NCBI RefSeq assembly: GCF_910593785.1
Contig: NZ_CAJVAP010000005.1
Location: forward strand, 62,001 to 126,000
DNA length: 64,000 bases
Direction of reading: 5' to 3'
DNA from: Leucobacter soli
GTDB lineage: Bacteria > Actinomycetota > Actinomycetes > Actinomycetales > Microbacteriaceae
Shown here piece after piece: positions 1 to 8,187 of this stretch. The notes under the pieces are model-generated. The model ran no database searches, was not told the origin of the DNA, and was given only the letters and a program-made list of their open reading frames with translations. Both the position numbers and the translations under genes were made by a program. How positions within the stretch are numbered: the first letter of the stretch is position 1; each line of letters starts with the position of its first letter.

Positions 1-101
1 GCTGCGCCGAGTCGTTTGTCGAGCGCCGCGGGCAGGAGCTCGAGGAGGGCGTGGAGGCGGGCGATCGCGACGCGTTCCGGGGTGGTGAGGAGGGCGTCCA
101 T
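1..101 (-). CDS. MarR-family transcriptional regulator, N-terminal part (runs off the left edge)
   Basis: Only about 33 codons are present, starting at the ATG at 101-99 on the minus strand. The peptide begins MDALLTTPERVAIARL and continues with LLELLPAALDKRL, which resembles the first dimerisation helix of actinobacterial MarR regulators. The gene is divergent from the F420/NADP reductase-like gene, and a 25-bp inverted repeat lies between them, the usual arrangement for an autoregulated MarR locus. A TAGAAT hexamer ends 7 nt before the ATG, suggesting a leaderless mRNA. The family call rests on a short N-terminus plus context. Confidence 0.6.
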   Translation of the reverse strand, partial: MDALLTTPERVAIARLHALLELLPAALDKRLGA

Positions 102-107
102 GATCCA

Positions 108-113
108 ATTCTA
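108..113 (-). promoter_or_regulatory. -10 hexamer TAGAAT of the MarR-like gene (leaderless)
   Basis: Read on the minus strand, TAGAAT ends 7 nt before the ATG of the regulator, so transcription would begin at or next to the A of the start codon. The operator-like inverted repeat covers the region just upstream, where RNA polymerase would contact the -35. Confidence 0.55.
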
Positions 114-114
114 G

Positions 115-173
115 CAATTAGTTGCAGATTCAAGTAAATGTGTGAGAGAATTTACTTGAAGGTACAACTAATG
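115..173. promoter_or_regulatory. Long inverted repeat, probable MarR operator
   Basis: The left arm (115-139) and right arm (150-173) are inverted copies with few differences. Both contain ATTAGTTG, and both contain TTCAAGTAAAT in the inverted register, around a 10-nt centre. The element lies between a divergent MarR-like gene and a reductase gene and is strikingly AT-rich for this genome. MarR dimers bind such palindromes. The arms are long enough for two dimers or overlapping half-sites. Confidence 0.65.
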
Positions 174-217
174 CCCACCGGATCCGCCGGAGGGCGAGCA
201 CCCGAAGGAGAGCCCAC

Positions 218-796
218 ATGGCGACGTTCACGATTTTCGGCACCGGCAGCATGGCGACGGCCATCGACGGAGTCCTCTCGGCCGGCGGCGCGCAGGTTGA
301 CCACATCTCGCACGATCAGGGGGCGAACGGCACGGTGACCGGAGAGGTCGTCGTGCTCGCCGTCCCGTACCCGGCGGTCGCCGGCATCCTCGGCGCCTAC
401 GCGGAGCAGCTTGCCGGGAAGGTCGTGGTCGACATCACCAACCCTCTGAACTTCGAGACCTTCGACGAGCTCGTGGTGGCCGCAGGGGATTCCGCGGCCG
501 CCGAGATCCAGCGCGCGCTCCCGGACGCGCGCGTGCTGAAGGCGTTCAACACCAACTTCGCCGCGACGCTCGCCTCGGGCAAGGCGGGCGAGTCCGCGAC
601 CACCGTCCTCGTCGCCGGTGACGACGCCGAGGCGAAGAGCCTGCTCGCATCCGCGATCGAGGCCGGCGGCATCGCGGCGGTCGATGCCGGCTCGCTGCAG
701 CGCGCGCATGAGCTCGAAGCCATCGGCTTCCTGCAGCTCACGCTCGCCGCGGGCGAGAAGATCTCCTGGGCCGGTGGATTCTCCCTCAACAAGTAA
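218..796 (+). CDS. NADPH-dependent F420 reductase-like / NAD(P)-binding protein
   Basis: 192 aa. The N-terminal Rossmann motif IFGTGSMATAI (residues 6-16) fits the NADP/F420 oxidoreductase family that also includes prephenate and pyrroline-5-carboxylate reductase folds. VVVDITNPLNF and the later VLKAFNTNF block are typical of the F420-dependent NADP reductase subfamily. The ATG follows a good ribosome site (GAAGGAGA). It is divergent from the MarR-like gene and followed by a VOC dioxygenase-like gene, suggesting a regulated detoxification or redox role. The physiological substrate and whether F420 or a flavin is used are unknown. Confidence 0.8.
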   Translation: MATFTIFGTGSMATAIDGVLSAGGAQVDHISHDQGANGTVTGEVVVLAVPYPAVAGILGAYAEQLAGKVVVDITNPLNFETFDELVVAAGDSAAAEIQRALPDARVLKAFNTNFAATLASGKAGESATTVLVAGDDAEAKSLLASAIEAGGIAAVDAGSLQRAHELEAIGFLQLTLAAGEKISWAGGFSLNK

Positions 797-802
797 ACAG
801 AA

Positions 803-829
803 GCGGCGGGTGCGTCCTGCACCCGCCGC
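803..829. terminator. GC-rich hairpin between the reductase-like and VOC genes
   Basis: A perfect 11-bp stem GCGGCGGGTGC closes a 5-nt loop just 6 nt after the reductase stop codon. There is no T-tract. It could be a partial terminator or a 3'-stabilising hairpin that lowers expression of the following VOC gene. Confidence 0.5.
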
Positions 830-864
830 ACCCCGGTCCCCGAACACGAAGGGTGAAGAAGTAG

Positions 865-1794
865 ATGAACACGGAACAGCAGACCGCCGTGCCGGATGAG
901 CGCGTGCTCGCCGCCGAGCTCGCGATGGATGCGGTCACGCTCCGCGTGGGCGATCTCGAGACGATGAGCGACTACTACGCGAATGCGCTCGCGCTCGCAC
1001 CGATCGAGGAACGATCCGTCGGCGGCGAGGTGCGCCGCGTCCTCGGCCGGGGGACGAGGCCCCTGGTGCGGCTCGTGCACACGCCCGATTTGCCGGGCGT
1101 CGACCCCCGCGACGCCGGTCTTTTCCACACGGCGTTCCTCTTCGACGACGCAGCCTCGCTCGCGGCCACGGTCTACCGCTCCGCGAACGACGCGCGCAGC
1201 AGGTTCGCCGGTTCGAGCGACCACCTGGTGAGCGAGGCGTTCTACTTCACCGATCCGGAGGGCAACGGCATCGAGCTCTACGTCGACCGGCCGCGGGAGC
1301 AGTGGAGCTACGCGAGCGGGGAACTGCGGATGGACACGATCTTCCTCGACCCCAACGCCTATCTGACGAAGCATCTCGACGAGCAGGTGCTCGCGACGAT
1401 CGATACCCGCCCGGCGCACGTCGGCCATGTCCACCTGCAAGTCGGAGACGTCGCCACGGCCCGCGATTTCTACGTCGATGCGCTCGGGTTCGAAGCGACG
1501 GTGCAGAATTATCCCGGCGCGCTGTTCGCGTCGGCGGGCGGCTACCACCACCACGTGGCGATGAACACCTGGAACAGTCGCGGCGCCGGCCCCCGTGCCG
1601 CGCGTCTCGGGCTCGGAGACGTCGCGGTGACGCTTCCCGCGCGGGAGGACCTCGATGCACTCGCCGAGCGCCTGCGTCACCGCGGGCTGCAGTTCGCCGA
1701 TACGGGGGAGAGCGTCGTGGTGGACGATCCGTGGGGCACGCAGGTGACCTTCGCGCTGCCGGGAGGCACGGCCGAGCAGGTGCTGGACCGCTGA
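865..1794 (+). CDS. VOC family protein, CatE-like ring-cleaving dioxygenase/glyoxalase superfamily
   Basis: 309 aa with two vicinal-oxygen-chelate modules, roughly residues 20-145 and 188-300. The first holds DAVTLRVGDLETMSDYY and NGIELYVDRP. The second holds GHVHLQVGDVATARDFY and HHHVAMNTW, candidate metal-binding segments. Layout and length match bacterial catechol-2,3-dioxygenase-like CatE proteins that accompany MarR or HxlR regulators in quinone/catechol resistance loci. It follows the reductase-like gene after a hairpin and converges on an FMN reductase gene. The substrate cannot be read from sequence. Confidence 0.82.
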   Translation: MNTEQQTAVPDERVLAAELAMDAVTLRVGDLETMSDYYANALALAPIEERSVGGEVRRVLGRGTRPLVRLVHTPDLPGVDPRDAGLFHTAFLFDDAASLAATVYRSANDARSRFAGSSDHLVSEAFYFTDPEGNGIELYVDRPREQWSYASGELRMDTIFLDPNAYLTKHLDEQVLATIDTRPAHVGHVHLQVGDVATARDFYVDALGFEATVQNYPGALFASAGGYHHHVAMNTWNSRGAGPRAARLGLGDVAVTLPAREDLDALAERLRHRGLQFADTGESVVVDDPWGTQVTFALPGGTAEQVLDR

Positions 1795-1833
1795 AGCCGG
1801 GGATCCGCCGCGCGACAGGAGATCCTGCTGCTG

Positions 1834-2400
1834 TCAGCTCCGCAGCGGGCGCAGGGCGGTGTCGAGTTCCAGGAGCTGGTCGAGCACCAGCCCGATCACC
1901 GAGCGCTGCTGGTCGTTCGGGACGAACTCCTCGCCCTGCACCTGCGAGGCCGGGAAGTTGATCTCGATGTTGCCCATCGTCATCACCATGTCGAGTTGCA
2001 TCACCACCGGGCGCAGGGCGGCCTGCGCCCGCGTGCCGCCGGAGTTGCCGCCCCAGTTGACGAAGGAGACCGGCTTGCGGAACCACTCGCCGTTCAAGTA
2101 GTCGATCGCGTTCTTGATGGGCGCGGAGTAGCTGTGGTTGTACTCGGGGAAGACGAAGAGGAACCCGTCCGCCGCCGCGACGCGCTCGCTCCAGGCGATG
2201 GTGTGCGGCTTCGTGTACTGCTTCAGTCGCGGGTGGTTGGGCTCGTCCATCAGCGGCAGCGCGAGCTCGGCGAGGTCGACGAAATCCACTTCGAACCGCC
2301 CGTCGGCCTCGGCGGCGCGGCGGATCCACTCCGCGATCCGGATACCCAGGCGGCCTTCGCGGGTGCTGCCGAGGACGATCATCAGCTTGGCCTGTGTCAT
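1834..2400 (-). CDS. NADPH-dependent FMN reductase / NAD(P)H quinone oxidoreductase
   Basis: 188 aa, flavodoxin-like fold. GSTREGRLGIRIAEW near the N-terminus is the FMN-phosphate loop, and PEYNHSYSAPIKNAIDYL is the family hallmark (PEYNxSxPxxLKNAIDxL). The start is set at ATG 2400, preceded by GGAG about 10 nt upstream. A longer frame to 2475 exists but its extra residues do not resemble the family. Such enzymes reduce FMN, quinones or azo compounds. Placement beside a CatE-like protein fits quinone handling, which is an inference. Confidence 0.88.
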   Translation of the reverse strand: MTQAKLMIVLGSTREGRLGIRIAEWIRRAAEADGRFEVDFVDLAELALPLMDEPNHPRLKQYTKPHTIAWSERVAAADGFLFVFPEYNHSYSAPIKNAIDYLNGEWFRKPVSFVNWGGNSGGTRAQAALRPVVMQLDMVMTMGNIEINFPASQVQGEEFVPNDQQRSVIGLVLDQLLELDTALRPLRS

Positions 2401-2548
2401 GGGTGAGAACTCCGTTTCCGAGTGAGGTCTATGAGTGCGAGCGGCCGACGCGCCGACGGGCGGTACGGCCGCCATCGCGGGGTCCGGTAGCGCCCGATCC
2501 GGCAGCAGTCTATCCCCGGGCGGGGGCCCATTCCTGCGGAATCTGGCG

Positions 2549-2554
2549 TAGCCT
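2549..2554 (+). promoter_or_regulatory. -10-like hexamer TAGCCT
   Basis: TAGCCT lies 50 nt upstream of the small acidic ORF at 2604, implying a leader of about 43 nt that contains its ribosome site. It is of the same TANNNT type seen repeatedly in this window. Confidence 0.35.
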
Positions 2555-2603
2555 GGAGACGAGGGTGCTGCACCCGCCGCGCCCGTGAGCCGAGGAGGGC
2601 GTC

Positions 2604-2777
2604 ATGCATGCGCAGGATCAGGGCAGGGATCACGAGTCCGACCCGGCGCACGTTCCGGGTGACGGCTGGGTTTCCGAGGGCGGTGCTTCGCACCTCGGAC
2701 CGGCCACGCACATCGAAGCGGCGCACGAGCATCTGGACGCGGACGCGGAAGAGTCGGACGACGACGCGGATGAATGA
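2604..2777 (+). CDS. Small acidic hypothetical protein (57 aa)
   Basis: An uninterrupted 57-codon frame starts at ATG 2604 behind a strong ribosome site (CGAGGAGGGCGTC). The product starts MHAQDQGRDHESDPAHV, has GDGWVSEGG in the middle and ends in a strongly acidic tail (DADAEESDDDADE). It has no transmembrane segment and no cysteine. It sits alone between the FMN reductase promoter region and the M20 peptidase. I do not recognise a family. The strong ribosome site and a plausible upstream -10 support real translation. Confidence 0.55.
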   Translation: MHAQDQGRDHESDPAHVPGDGWVSEGGASHLGPATHIEAAHEHLDADAEESDDDADE

Positions 2778-2838
2778 TCCGGGTTCGCTGAGGGCGGAAT
2801 TCCTCGGGAGAGTCGAGACGCCGGTCGGAGGTCCTCGA

Positions 2839-2844
2839 TAGCCT
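2839..2844 (+). promoter_or_regulatory. -10 hexamer TAGCCT of the M20 peptidase gene (leaderless)
   Basis: TAGCCT ends 7 nt before ATG 2851, and there is no ribosome site, so the transcript probably starts at the ATG. Confidence 0.6.
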
Positions 2845-2850
2845 GGTCCC

Positions 2851-4158
2851 ATGACGGACACTCAGCAGACGCTCTCCGAGACCGCGAGGATCGCTCGGGA
2901 TCTGATCCGCTTCGACACGTCGAACCGCGGCGAGGGGGATGCGAACCCCGAGGCCGAGGCTGCCGCGTACGTCTCCGACTATCTGCGCGAGCTGGGGCTG
3001 GATCCGGTCACGATCGAGTCGGCCCCGGGCCGGGCGAGCGTGGTCGCGCGCGTCGAGGGGCTGGATCCGGACCTCCCCGCGCTGGTGCTGCACGGGCACC
3101 TGGACGTCGTCCCCGCGGATCCGGCGAACTGGTCCGTCGACCCGTTCGCCGGTGTGGTGCAGGACGGGATGCTCTGGGGGCGGGGGGCGGTCGATATGAA
3201 GGACATGGATGCCATGATCCTGACCGCGATCGCCGAGCTTCTGCGGGCCGGGGAGCGCCCCAGGCGCACGGTGATCCTCGCCTTCTTCGCCGACGAGGAG
3301 AACGGTGGCGTCTACGGCGCCCACCACCTCGTCGAGCATCATGCGGAGCTCTTCGCGGGCGCTGGCACGGCGATCAGCGAGGTCGGAGGCTACTCGATCG
3401 ATCTCGACGGCACGCGCGCCTACCTCGTGCAGACCGGGGAGAAGGCGCTCGACTGGATCCGCTTGCGCGCCCGCGGCACCGCCGCCCACGGCTCCCGCGT
3501 CTGGCACGACAACGCCGTCACCCGACTCGCCGAGGCCGTCGCGGCGCTCGGACGGCACGAGTGGCCGGTCGTCCTCTGCGACACCACGCGAGAGATGATC
3601 GATGCGATCGCCGCCATCGTCGGAGAGGACCCCGAGCAGGTCGACCCTGAGCAACTGCTGCTGAAAGCGGGCAAGGGCGCTGGCTTCATCCTCGCGAGCC
3701 TGAGGAACACGACCAACCCGACCGTGCTGCGGGCGGGATACAAGCACAACGTGATCCCGGACGCGGCCGAGGCGCTGATCGATGTCCGCTCGCTGCCCGC
3801 TGACCAGCCCGGCATGCTCGACGAGGTGCAGCGGATCGTCGGACCCGACATCGAGATCGAGGTCGTGCACAGCGACATCGGACTCGAGGTCCCGTTCTCG
3901 GGCGAAGCGGTCGAGGCCATGACCGCGTCTCTGCGGCGGCAGGATCCTGAGGCGCGCGTCCTCCCGTACCTGCTCTCGGGGGGCACCGACAACAAGGCGC
4001 TCGCTCGTCTCGGCATCGTCGGCTACGGCTTCGCCCCGCTCAGGCTGCCCGCCGACCTCGATTTCCCGGGCATGTTCCACGGGGTCGACGAGCGCGTCCC
4101 GCTCGATGCACTCGATTTCGGCCACCGGGTGCTCGTGGACCTGCTGCGCAGCTACTGA
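2851..4158 (+). CDS. M20/M25/M40 family metallo-hydrolase
   Basis: 435 aa, a cytoplasmic two-domain zinc aminoacylase/peptidase. Metal and catalytic motifs are visible: LHGHLDVVP (H83, D85), GRGAVDMKD (D115) and FFADEENGG (catalytic E149 and metal ligand E150). The lid/dimerisation domain follows. LSGGTDNKAL and GMFHGVDERV near the C-terminus carry the last metal ligand. Family members hydrolyse dipeptides or N-acyl amino acids, and the substrate here is unknown. No ribosome site is present, and the start is supported by the leaderless -10. Confidence 0.93.
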   Translation: MTDTQQTLSETARIARDLIRFDTSNRGEGDANPEAEAAAYVSDYLRELGLDPVTIESAPGRASVVARVEGLDPDLPALVLHGHLDVVPADPANWSVDPFAGVVQDGMLWGRGAVDMKDMDAMILTAIAELLRAGERPRRTVILAFFADEENGGVYGAHHLVEHHAELFAGAGTAISEVGGYSIDLDGTRAYLVQTGEKALDWIRLRARGTAAHGSRVWHDNAVTRLAEAVAALGRHEWPVVLCDTTREMIDAIAAIVGEDPEQVDPEQLLLKAGKGAGFILASLRNTTNPTVLRAGYKHNVIPDAAEALIDVRSLPADQPGMLDEVQRIVGPDIEIEVVHSDIGLEVPFSGEAVEAMTASLRRQDPEARVLPYLLSGGTDNKALARLGIVGYGFAPLRLPADLDFPGMFHGVDERVPLDALDFGHRVLVDLLRSY

Positions 4159-4171
4159 GCCGCCGACGTAC

Positions 4172-4177
4172 TAGGGT
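4172..4177 (+). promoter_or_regulatory. -10-like hexamer TAGGGT upstream of uppP
   Basis: TAGGGT lies 43 nt before the uppP ATG, giving a leader of about 36 nt with the ribosome site GGAAGG. It would drive the uppP-mshC operon. Confidence 0.4.
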
Positions 4178-4219
4178 GGACGCTGGCCCGGCGACCGGGC
4201 GCTCCCACGGAAGGCGAAA

Positions 4220-5104
4220 ATGGACTTCATTCAGGCGATTCTGCTCGGCCTGATCCAGGGACTCACCGAGTTCCTGCCGATCTCGTCGAGCGCGCATCTG
4301 CGCATCGCCGGGGAGCTGATGGGGCTCGGGGACACGGGCGCCGCATTCACCGCGATCACGCAGATCGGCACAGAGCTGGCGGTGATCGTCTTCTTCTGGC
4401 GCGACATCGTCCGGATCATCGGCCGCTGGTGCCGCTCGCTCACCGGCGGCGTGCCGCGCCGGGACCCCGACGCGCTGATGGGCTGGTGGATCATCCTCGG
4501 CAGCATCCCGATCGTGCTCCTGGGCCTGCTCTTCCAGGACCAGATCGAGGGCGCGTTCCGCTCGCTCTGGATCGTCGCCGCGACGCTGATCGGCTTCGGC
4601 CTGCTGCTCGGCCTGGCCGATCGCCTGGGCCGCCACGTGCACACGCTCGACCGCCTCGACTGGCGGCACGGCCTCATCTACGGCTTCGCCCAGGCGCTCG
4701 CGCTGATCCCCGGCGTCTCGCGTTCGGGCGGCACGATCACCGCCGGCCTGCTCATGGGCTACCGTCGCGAGGCCGCTGCCCGCTACTCGTTCCTGCTCGC
4801 GATCCCCGCGGTGCTCGGCTCCGGCCTCTACCAGCTCGCGAAGGCGCTGCGCGAGCCGGCGATCACCCCGATGGCGCAGACCATGGTCGCCACCGGGATC
4901 GCGTTCGTCGTGGCGCTCGTCGTGATCGGCGTCTTCATGCGCTACATCTCGAACCACAGCTTCCTGCCCTTCGTCGTCTACCGGGTGCTGCTCGGAGTCG
5001 TCATCATCGTGCTGCTCGCCACGGGCGTGCTCGACCCGGGAACCGGGACGGCGTCGGCAGCGAATCAGCTCATCACCACCGGAGGAGGACCGCTAGAGTC
5101 ATGA
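4220..5104 (+). CDS. uppP: Undecaprenyl-diphosphatase UppP (BacA)
   Basis: 294 aa integral membrane enzyme that dephosphorylates undecaprenyl pyrophosphate to recycle the lipid carrier for peptidoglycan and wall polymers. The two family motifs are intact: [14 protein letters not shown] (E17 and following) and PGVSRSGGT (164-172, R168). Multiple hydrophobic helices span the protein. The start follows GGAAGGCG. Its stop overlaps the mshC ATG (ATGA), so the two are almost certainly co-transcribed and translationally coupled. Confidence 0.97.
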   Translation: MDFIQAILLGLIQGLTEFLPISSSAHLRIAGELMGLGDTGAAFTAITQIGTELAVIVFFWRDIVRIIGRWCRSLTGGVPRRDPDALMGWWIILGSIPIVLLGLLFQDQIEGAFRSLWIVAATLIGFGLLLGLADRLGRHVHTLDRLDWRHGLIYGFAQALALIPGVSRSGGTITAGLLMGYRREAAARYSFLLAIPAVLGSGLYQLAKALREPAITPMAQTMVATGIAFVVALVVIGVFMRYISNHSFLPFVVYRVLLGVVIIVLLATGVLDPGTGTASAANQLITTGGGPLES

Positions 5105-6369
5105 GGACCTGGACGACGCCCGAACTGCCCGCGCTGCCCGGTCAGGGGACCGCTCCGCGGCTCTTCAACACCGCAACGGACCGCATCGAGCATCCGGCGA
5201 TCGCGGACGAACGGGCCACGCTGTACGTCTGCGGCATCACGCCGTACGACGCCACCCACCTCGGTCACGCGGCGACGTACCTGGCGTTCGACATCCTCCT
5301 GCGCGCCTGGAGGGACGCCGGAATCGACACGGTGTACGCCCAGAACATCACGGACATCGACGACCCGCTCCTGGAGCGGGCGAACGCGACCGGGGTCGAG
5401 TGGCGCGCCCTGGCCGAGGAGCAGATCGGCCTGTTCCGCAGCGACATGCACCGGCTGGGCATGATCCCGCCCGAGCACTTCGTCGCGGTCACCGAGCGGA
5501 TCGACGAGATCGCCGAAGCGGTGCAGCGCCTGCAGGAGCGCGGCCTCGCCTACCCGGTGCCGTGCGACGACGCCGAGGGCGCGGACCTCTACTTCGACAC
5601 GCGCGAGGCGGAGCGGATGACGCAGTGGCGGCTCGGCGACGTCGCGCCCTACGATCGCGACCTGATGGAGATCCTCAGCGCCGAGCGCGGCGGGGACCCC
5701 GAGCGCCTCGGCAAGCGGCATCCGCTCGATCCGCTCCTGTGGCGCGCCGCCCGCGAAGGCGAGCCGAGCTGGCCGAGCCCGGTGGGCGACGGTCGACCCG
5801 GCTGGCACATCGAATGCGCGGTGATCGCGACCGCGGAGCTCGGACGAACCTTCACGGTGCAGGGCGGCGGACACGACCTCGTGTTCCCGCACCACGAGTT
5901 CACCGCTGCGCACGCCACTGCGCTCACCGACACACCGCTGGCGCACGCTTACTGCCACGTCGGTCTGATCGCCTACGACGGGCACAAGATGTCGAAGTCG
6001 CGCGGCAACCTCGTGCTCGTGTCGAAGCTGCTCGACGGCACCCACGGCGGGAGCGCAGCGGGCGGCGCCGACCCGTCGGCGATCCGGCTGGCGCTGCTCG
6101 CGCACCACTACCGGGCCGAGTGGGAGTGGTTCGACGCGGACCTCGAGACGGCGACGCGCCGGCTCGAGGCCTGGCGCGCCGGCGCGCAGCGCTCCGCTGC
6201 GGACCCGGCCAGTTCTGTCGCGGTGCTCCAGCAGCTGCGCCAGTCGCTCGCCAACGACCTCGACACTCCGGTGATGCTGGCGACGCTCGATGCTGCGCTC
6301 GATCGGGGCGTCGACGACCCCGCGCTGATCATCGACGCCGTCGATGCGCTGCTGGGCGTGAAGCTCTGA
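5101..6369 (+). CDS. mshC: L-cysteine:1D-myo-inosityl 2-amino-2-deoxy-alpha-D-glucopyranoside ligase
   Basis: 422 aa, a cysteinyl-tRNA synthetase paralogue that joins cysteine to GlcN-Ins in mycothiol synthesis. The HIGH-like motif THLGH is at 52-56, the likely zinc cysteine is C44 ([12 protein letters not shown]), and the KMSKS loop is at 296-300. The length (about 410-420 aa) and the lack of a tRNA-binding domain separate it from CysS. It overlaps uppP by 4 nt and has the ribosome site GGAGGAGG inside uppP. The uppP-mshC linkage is common in actinobacteria. Confidence 0.96.
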   Translation: MRTWTTPELPALPGQGTAPRLFNTATDRIEHPAIADERATLYVCGITPYDATHLGHAATYLAFDILLRAWRDAGIDTVYAQNITDIDDPLLERANATGVEWRALAEEQIGLFRSDMHRLGMIPPEHFVAVTERIDEIAEAVQRLQERGLAYPVPCDDAEGADLYFDTREAERMTQWRLGDVAPYDRDLMEILSAERGGDPERLGKRHPLDPLLWRAAREGEPSWPSPVGDGRPGWHIECAVIATAELGRTFTVQGGGHDLVFPHHEFTAAHATALTDTPLAHAYCHVGLIAYDGHKMSKSRGNLVLVSKLLDGTHGGSAAGGADPSAIRLALLAHHYRAEWEWFDADLETATRRLEAWRAGAQRSAADPASSVAVLQQLRQSLANDLDTPVMLATLDAALDRGVDDPALIIDAVDALLGVKL

Positions 6370-6439
6370 GGCGGAGGGGCCGAGTCGCTGACACGGAGGG
6401 GCGCTGAGACGGAGGATCCGAGTCGCCGGGCCCGGGGGA

Positions 6440-7345
6440 TCACTCGTCGGTGAAGTCGCGGGGATCGATGTTCAGGAACTTCTCGAACTCGTGCGCGATC
6501 GCCTCACCGGTGGTCTCGGGCGCCGTGGCGGCGTCGCGCGCCTCCTCGAGGGTGCGGATGTAGCTCGCCATGTCCTCGTCGGCGGCCGCGATCCGGTCGA
6601 TGTTCGACTCCCATTCGTTGGCCTCCGCGAGCAGGTCTCCCCGCGGGATCACGACGTCGAGGAGTTCCTCGAGCTTGTCCAGGATCGCGAGCGTCGCCTT
6701 CGGGGAGGGGGCGCTGTGCACGTAGTGCGGCACCTGAGCCCAGAGCGCGAGCACGGGGATGCCGGCCTCGCCGAGCGCGAGCTCGAGCACGCTGCCGATG
6801 CCGACCGGCCCCTCGTAGTCGCTGCGCGTCGCGCCAGTGCGGGCGCGGGTCCCGGGGTCGTCGCTGCTGAGTGCCGTGATGATGGGGCGGGAGTGCGGAG
6901 AGTCGGAGAAGTAGGCGCCGACGATGATCACGGTATCGATCTCCCACGCGGCGACGAGCTCGACGACCTCCTCGGCGAAGGCGGGCCAATCCCGTGCGGG
7001 TTCGACCCCGGCCAGAAGGAAGAGGTCCTCGACCGGGCTGCCATCGATGCGATGGATCGTCTCGTTCGGCGCGGGCACCGGGCTCCCCGGGCGTCGAACC
7101 GTGCCGTAGAGACGGGTCTCCGGCCAGTCGAGCACCCGGCGGCCCGAATCATCGAAGCTCAGCTTGGGGCGGTGCACTTGGAAATCGACGAAGCCGTCGG
7201 CGCCGATCGCATGCAGTGGTTCGGCCTCGATCAGCCCGCCGAGGTGCTGCAGCACCGTCGTCGTCGCCGCCCCGGCGTCGCTCCAGCCCTCGAACGCGGC
7301 GATGAGCACGCGGGCCTCGCCCACCGTGCCATCTGTTTCGCTCAT
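6440..7345 (-). CDS. PAC2 family protein (proteasome-assembly-chaperone-like)
   Basis: 301 aa. VLIAAFEGWSDAGAATT at the N-terminus, DFQVHRPKL and the IIVGAYFSDSPHSRP block are typical of actinobacterial PAC2 proteins. The start is ATG 7345, where TATCCT ends 7 nt upstream (leaderless). A longer frame upstream looks non-coding. The function is not established in bacteria. The gene typically sits, as here, next to a HAD hydrolase, trmI and pafBC. No proteasome genes are in the window. Confidence 0.9.
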   Translation of the reverse strand: MSETDGTVGEARVLIAAFEGWSDAGAATTTVLQHLGGLIEAEPLHAIGADGFVDFQVHRPKLSFDDSGRRVLDWPETRLYGTVRRPGSPVPAPNETIHRIDGSPVEDLFLLAGVEPARDWPAFAEEVVELVAAWEIDTVIIVGAYFSDSPHSRPIITALSSDDPGTRARTGATRSDYEGPVGIGSVLELALGEAGIPVLALWAQVPHYVHSAPSPKATLAILDKLEELLDVVIPRGDLLAEANEWESNIDRIAAADEDMASYIRTLEEARDAATAPETTGEAIAHEFEKFLNIDPRDFTDE

Positions 7346-7351
7346 ACGACC

Positions 7352-7357
7352 AGGATA
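7352..7357 (-). promoter_or_regulatory. -10 hexamer TATCCT of the PAC2 gene (leaderless)
   Basis: On the minus strand TATCCT ends 7 nt before ATG 7345. Confidence 0.6.
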
Positions 7358-7438
7358 GTCCGGGCCCGTGAATGCCTCCTGCGTCTTCGCCGCGCCGCGA
7401 CTCCGGGCGAGCGACGTGCGGGTCCGGTGGGGACGCCC

Positions 7439-7444
7439 TAGCAT
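7439..7444 (+). promoter_or_regulatory. -10 hexamer TAGCAT of the HAD gene (leaderless)
   Basis: TAGCAT ends 8 nt before ATG 7452, and no ribosome site is present. Confidence 0.55.
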
Positions 7445-7451
7445 GGCTGGG

Positions 7452-8177
7452 ATGACCGCACGCGCACCCGAACCCGTTCTCTCCGCCGTCCTCTGGGACA
7501 TGGACGGTACGCTGATCGACTCGGAACCGCTCTGGCTCGAGGCGGAGCATCGGATGCTGGCCCGCTACGGAGTAGAGATGACGCCCGGCATCGGCGAACA
7601 GCTCGTCGGGTCGGGCCTCTGGGAGGCCGCCGAACTCTTCCGCGGCCTCGGGGTGCGCATGCCGGCGGACGACATCGTGGCCGAATGGGTCGAGCAGGTC
7701 GGCCGGGGAATGGACGAGGGCCGGGTGACCTGGCGGCCCGGCGCGCGCGAACTGCTCGCATCGCTCGGCGATGCAGGCGTGCCCTCGGCACTCGTGACGA
7801 TGTCGGTGCGCTCGCTCGCCGAACGGACCGCGGCGATCCTGCCGGCGGGTACCTTCTCCGCGATCGTCGCAGGCGACGAGGTGACGCGGCCGAAGCCGCA
7901 CCCCGAGCCGTACCTGCGGGGCGCGGCCGCGCTGGACGTCCCGATCGAGTCGTGCCTCGTGATCGAGGACTCGCCGACGGGACTGCGATCCGCCGCAGCC
8001 TCGGGCGCGGTCGCGATCGGCGTGACGAATCTTGTCGACCTCGCCGGGGCCCCCGCCCACGACATCCGCTCGACGCTCGTGGGACTCGACGCGGCCGGTA
8101 TCCGGGCGGAGTTCGCCCGACTGCGTCCGCTCGACCGGACTGACGGTCCGCGCGCTCACGACCCTCGCGGTCGCTAG
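7452..8177 (+). CDS. HAD family hydrolase, phosphoglycolate-phosphatase-like
   Basis: 241 aa. It shows the four HAD motifs: WDMDGTLID (nucleophile D16, acid D18), ALVTMS (motif II), KPHPEPYL (motif III lysine) and VIEDSPTG (motif IV). The helical cap between motifs I and II makes it a C1-cap beta-phosphoglucomutase/phosphatase-type enzyme, so the substrate is a small phosphorylated metabolite that cannot be assigned. ATG 7452 is chosen because of the leaderless -10. An in-frame ATG at 7443 overlaps that -10. Confidence 0.88.
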   Translation: MTARAPEPVLSAVLWDMDGTLIDSEPLWLEAEHRMLARYGVEMTPGIGEQLVGSGLWEAAELFRGLGVRMPADDIVAEWVEQVGRGMDEGRVTWRPGARELLASLGDAGVPSALVTMSVRSLAERTAAILPAGTFSAIVAGDEVTRPKPHPEPYLRGAAALDVPIESCLVIEDSPTGLRSAAASGAVAIGVTNLVDLAGAPAHDIRSTLVGLDAAGIRAEFARLRPLDRTDGPRAHDPRGR

Positions 8178-8180
8178 ACT
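8175..8180 (+). promoter_or_regulatory. -10 hexamer TAGACT of trmI (leaderless)
   Basis: TAGACT ends 8 nt before ATG 8188 and overlaps the 3' end of the HAD gene. Confidence 0.6.
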
Positions 8181-8187
8181 TGCGCAG

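Noticed and set aside
6370-6439. Repeated CGGAGGGGC and CCGAGTCGC words between mshC and the PAC2 gene
   Set aside because: Short GC-rich words in a convergent gap with no stable single hairpin. Compatible with chance at this base composition.
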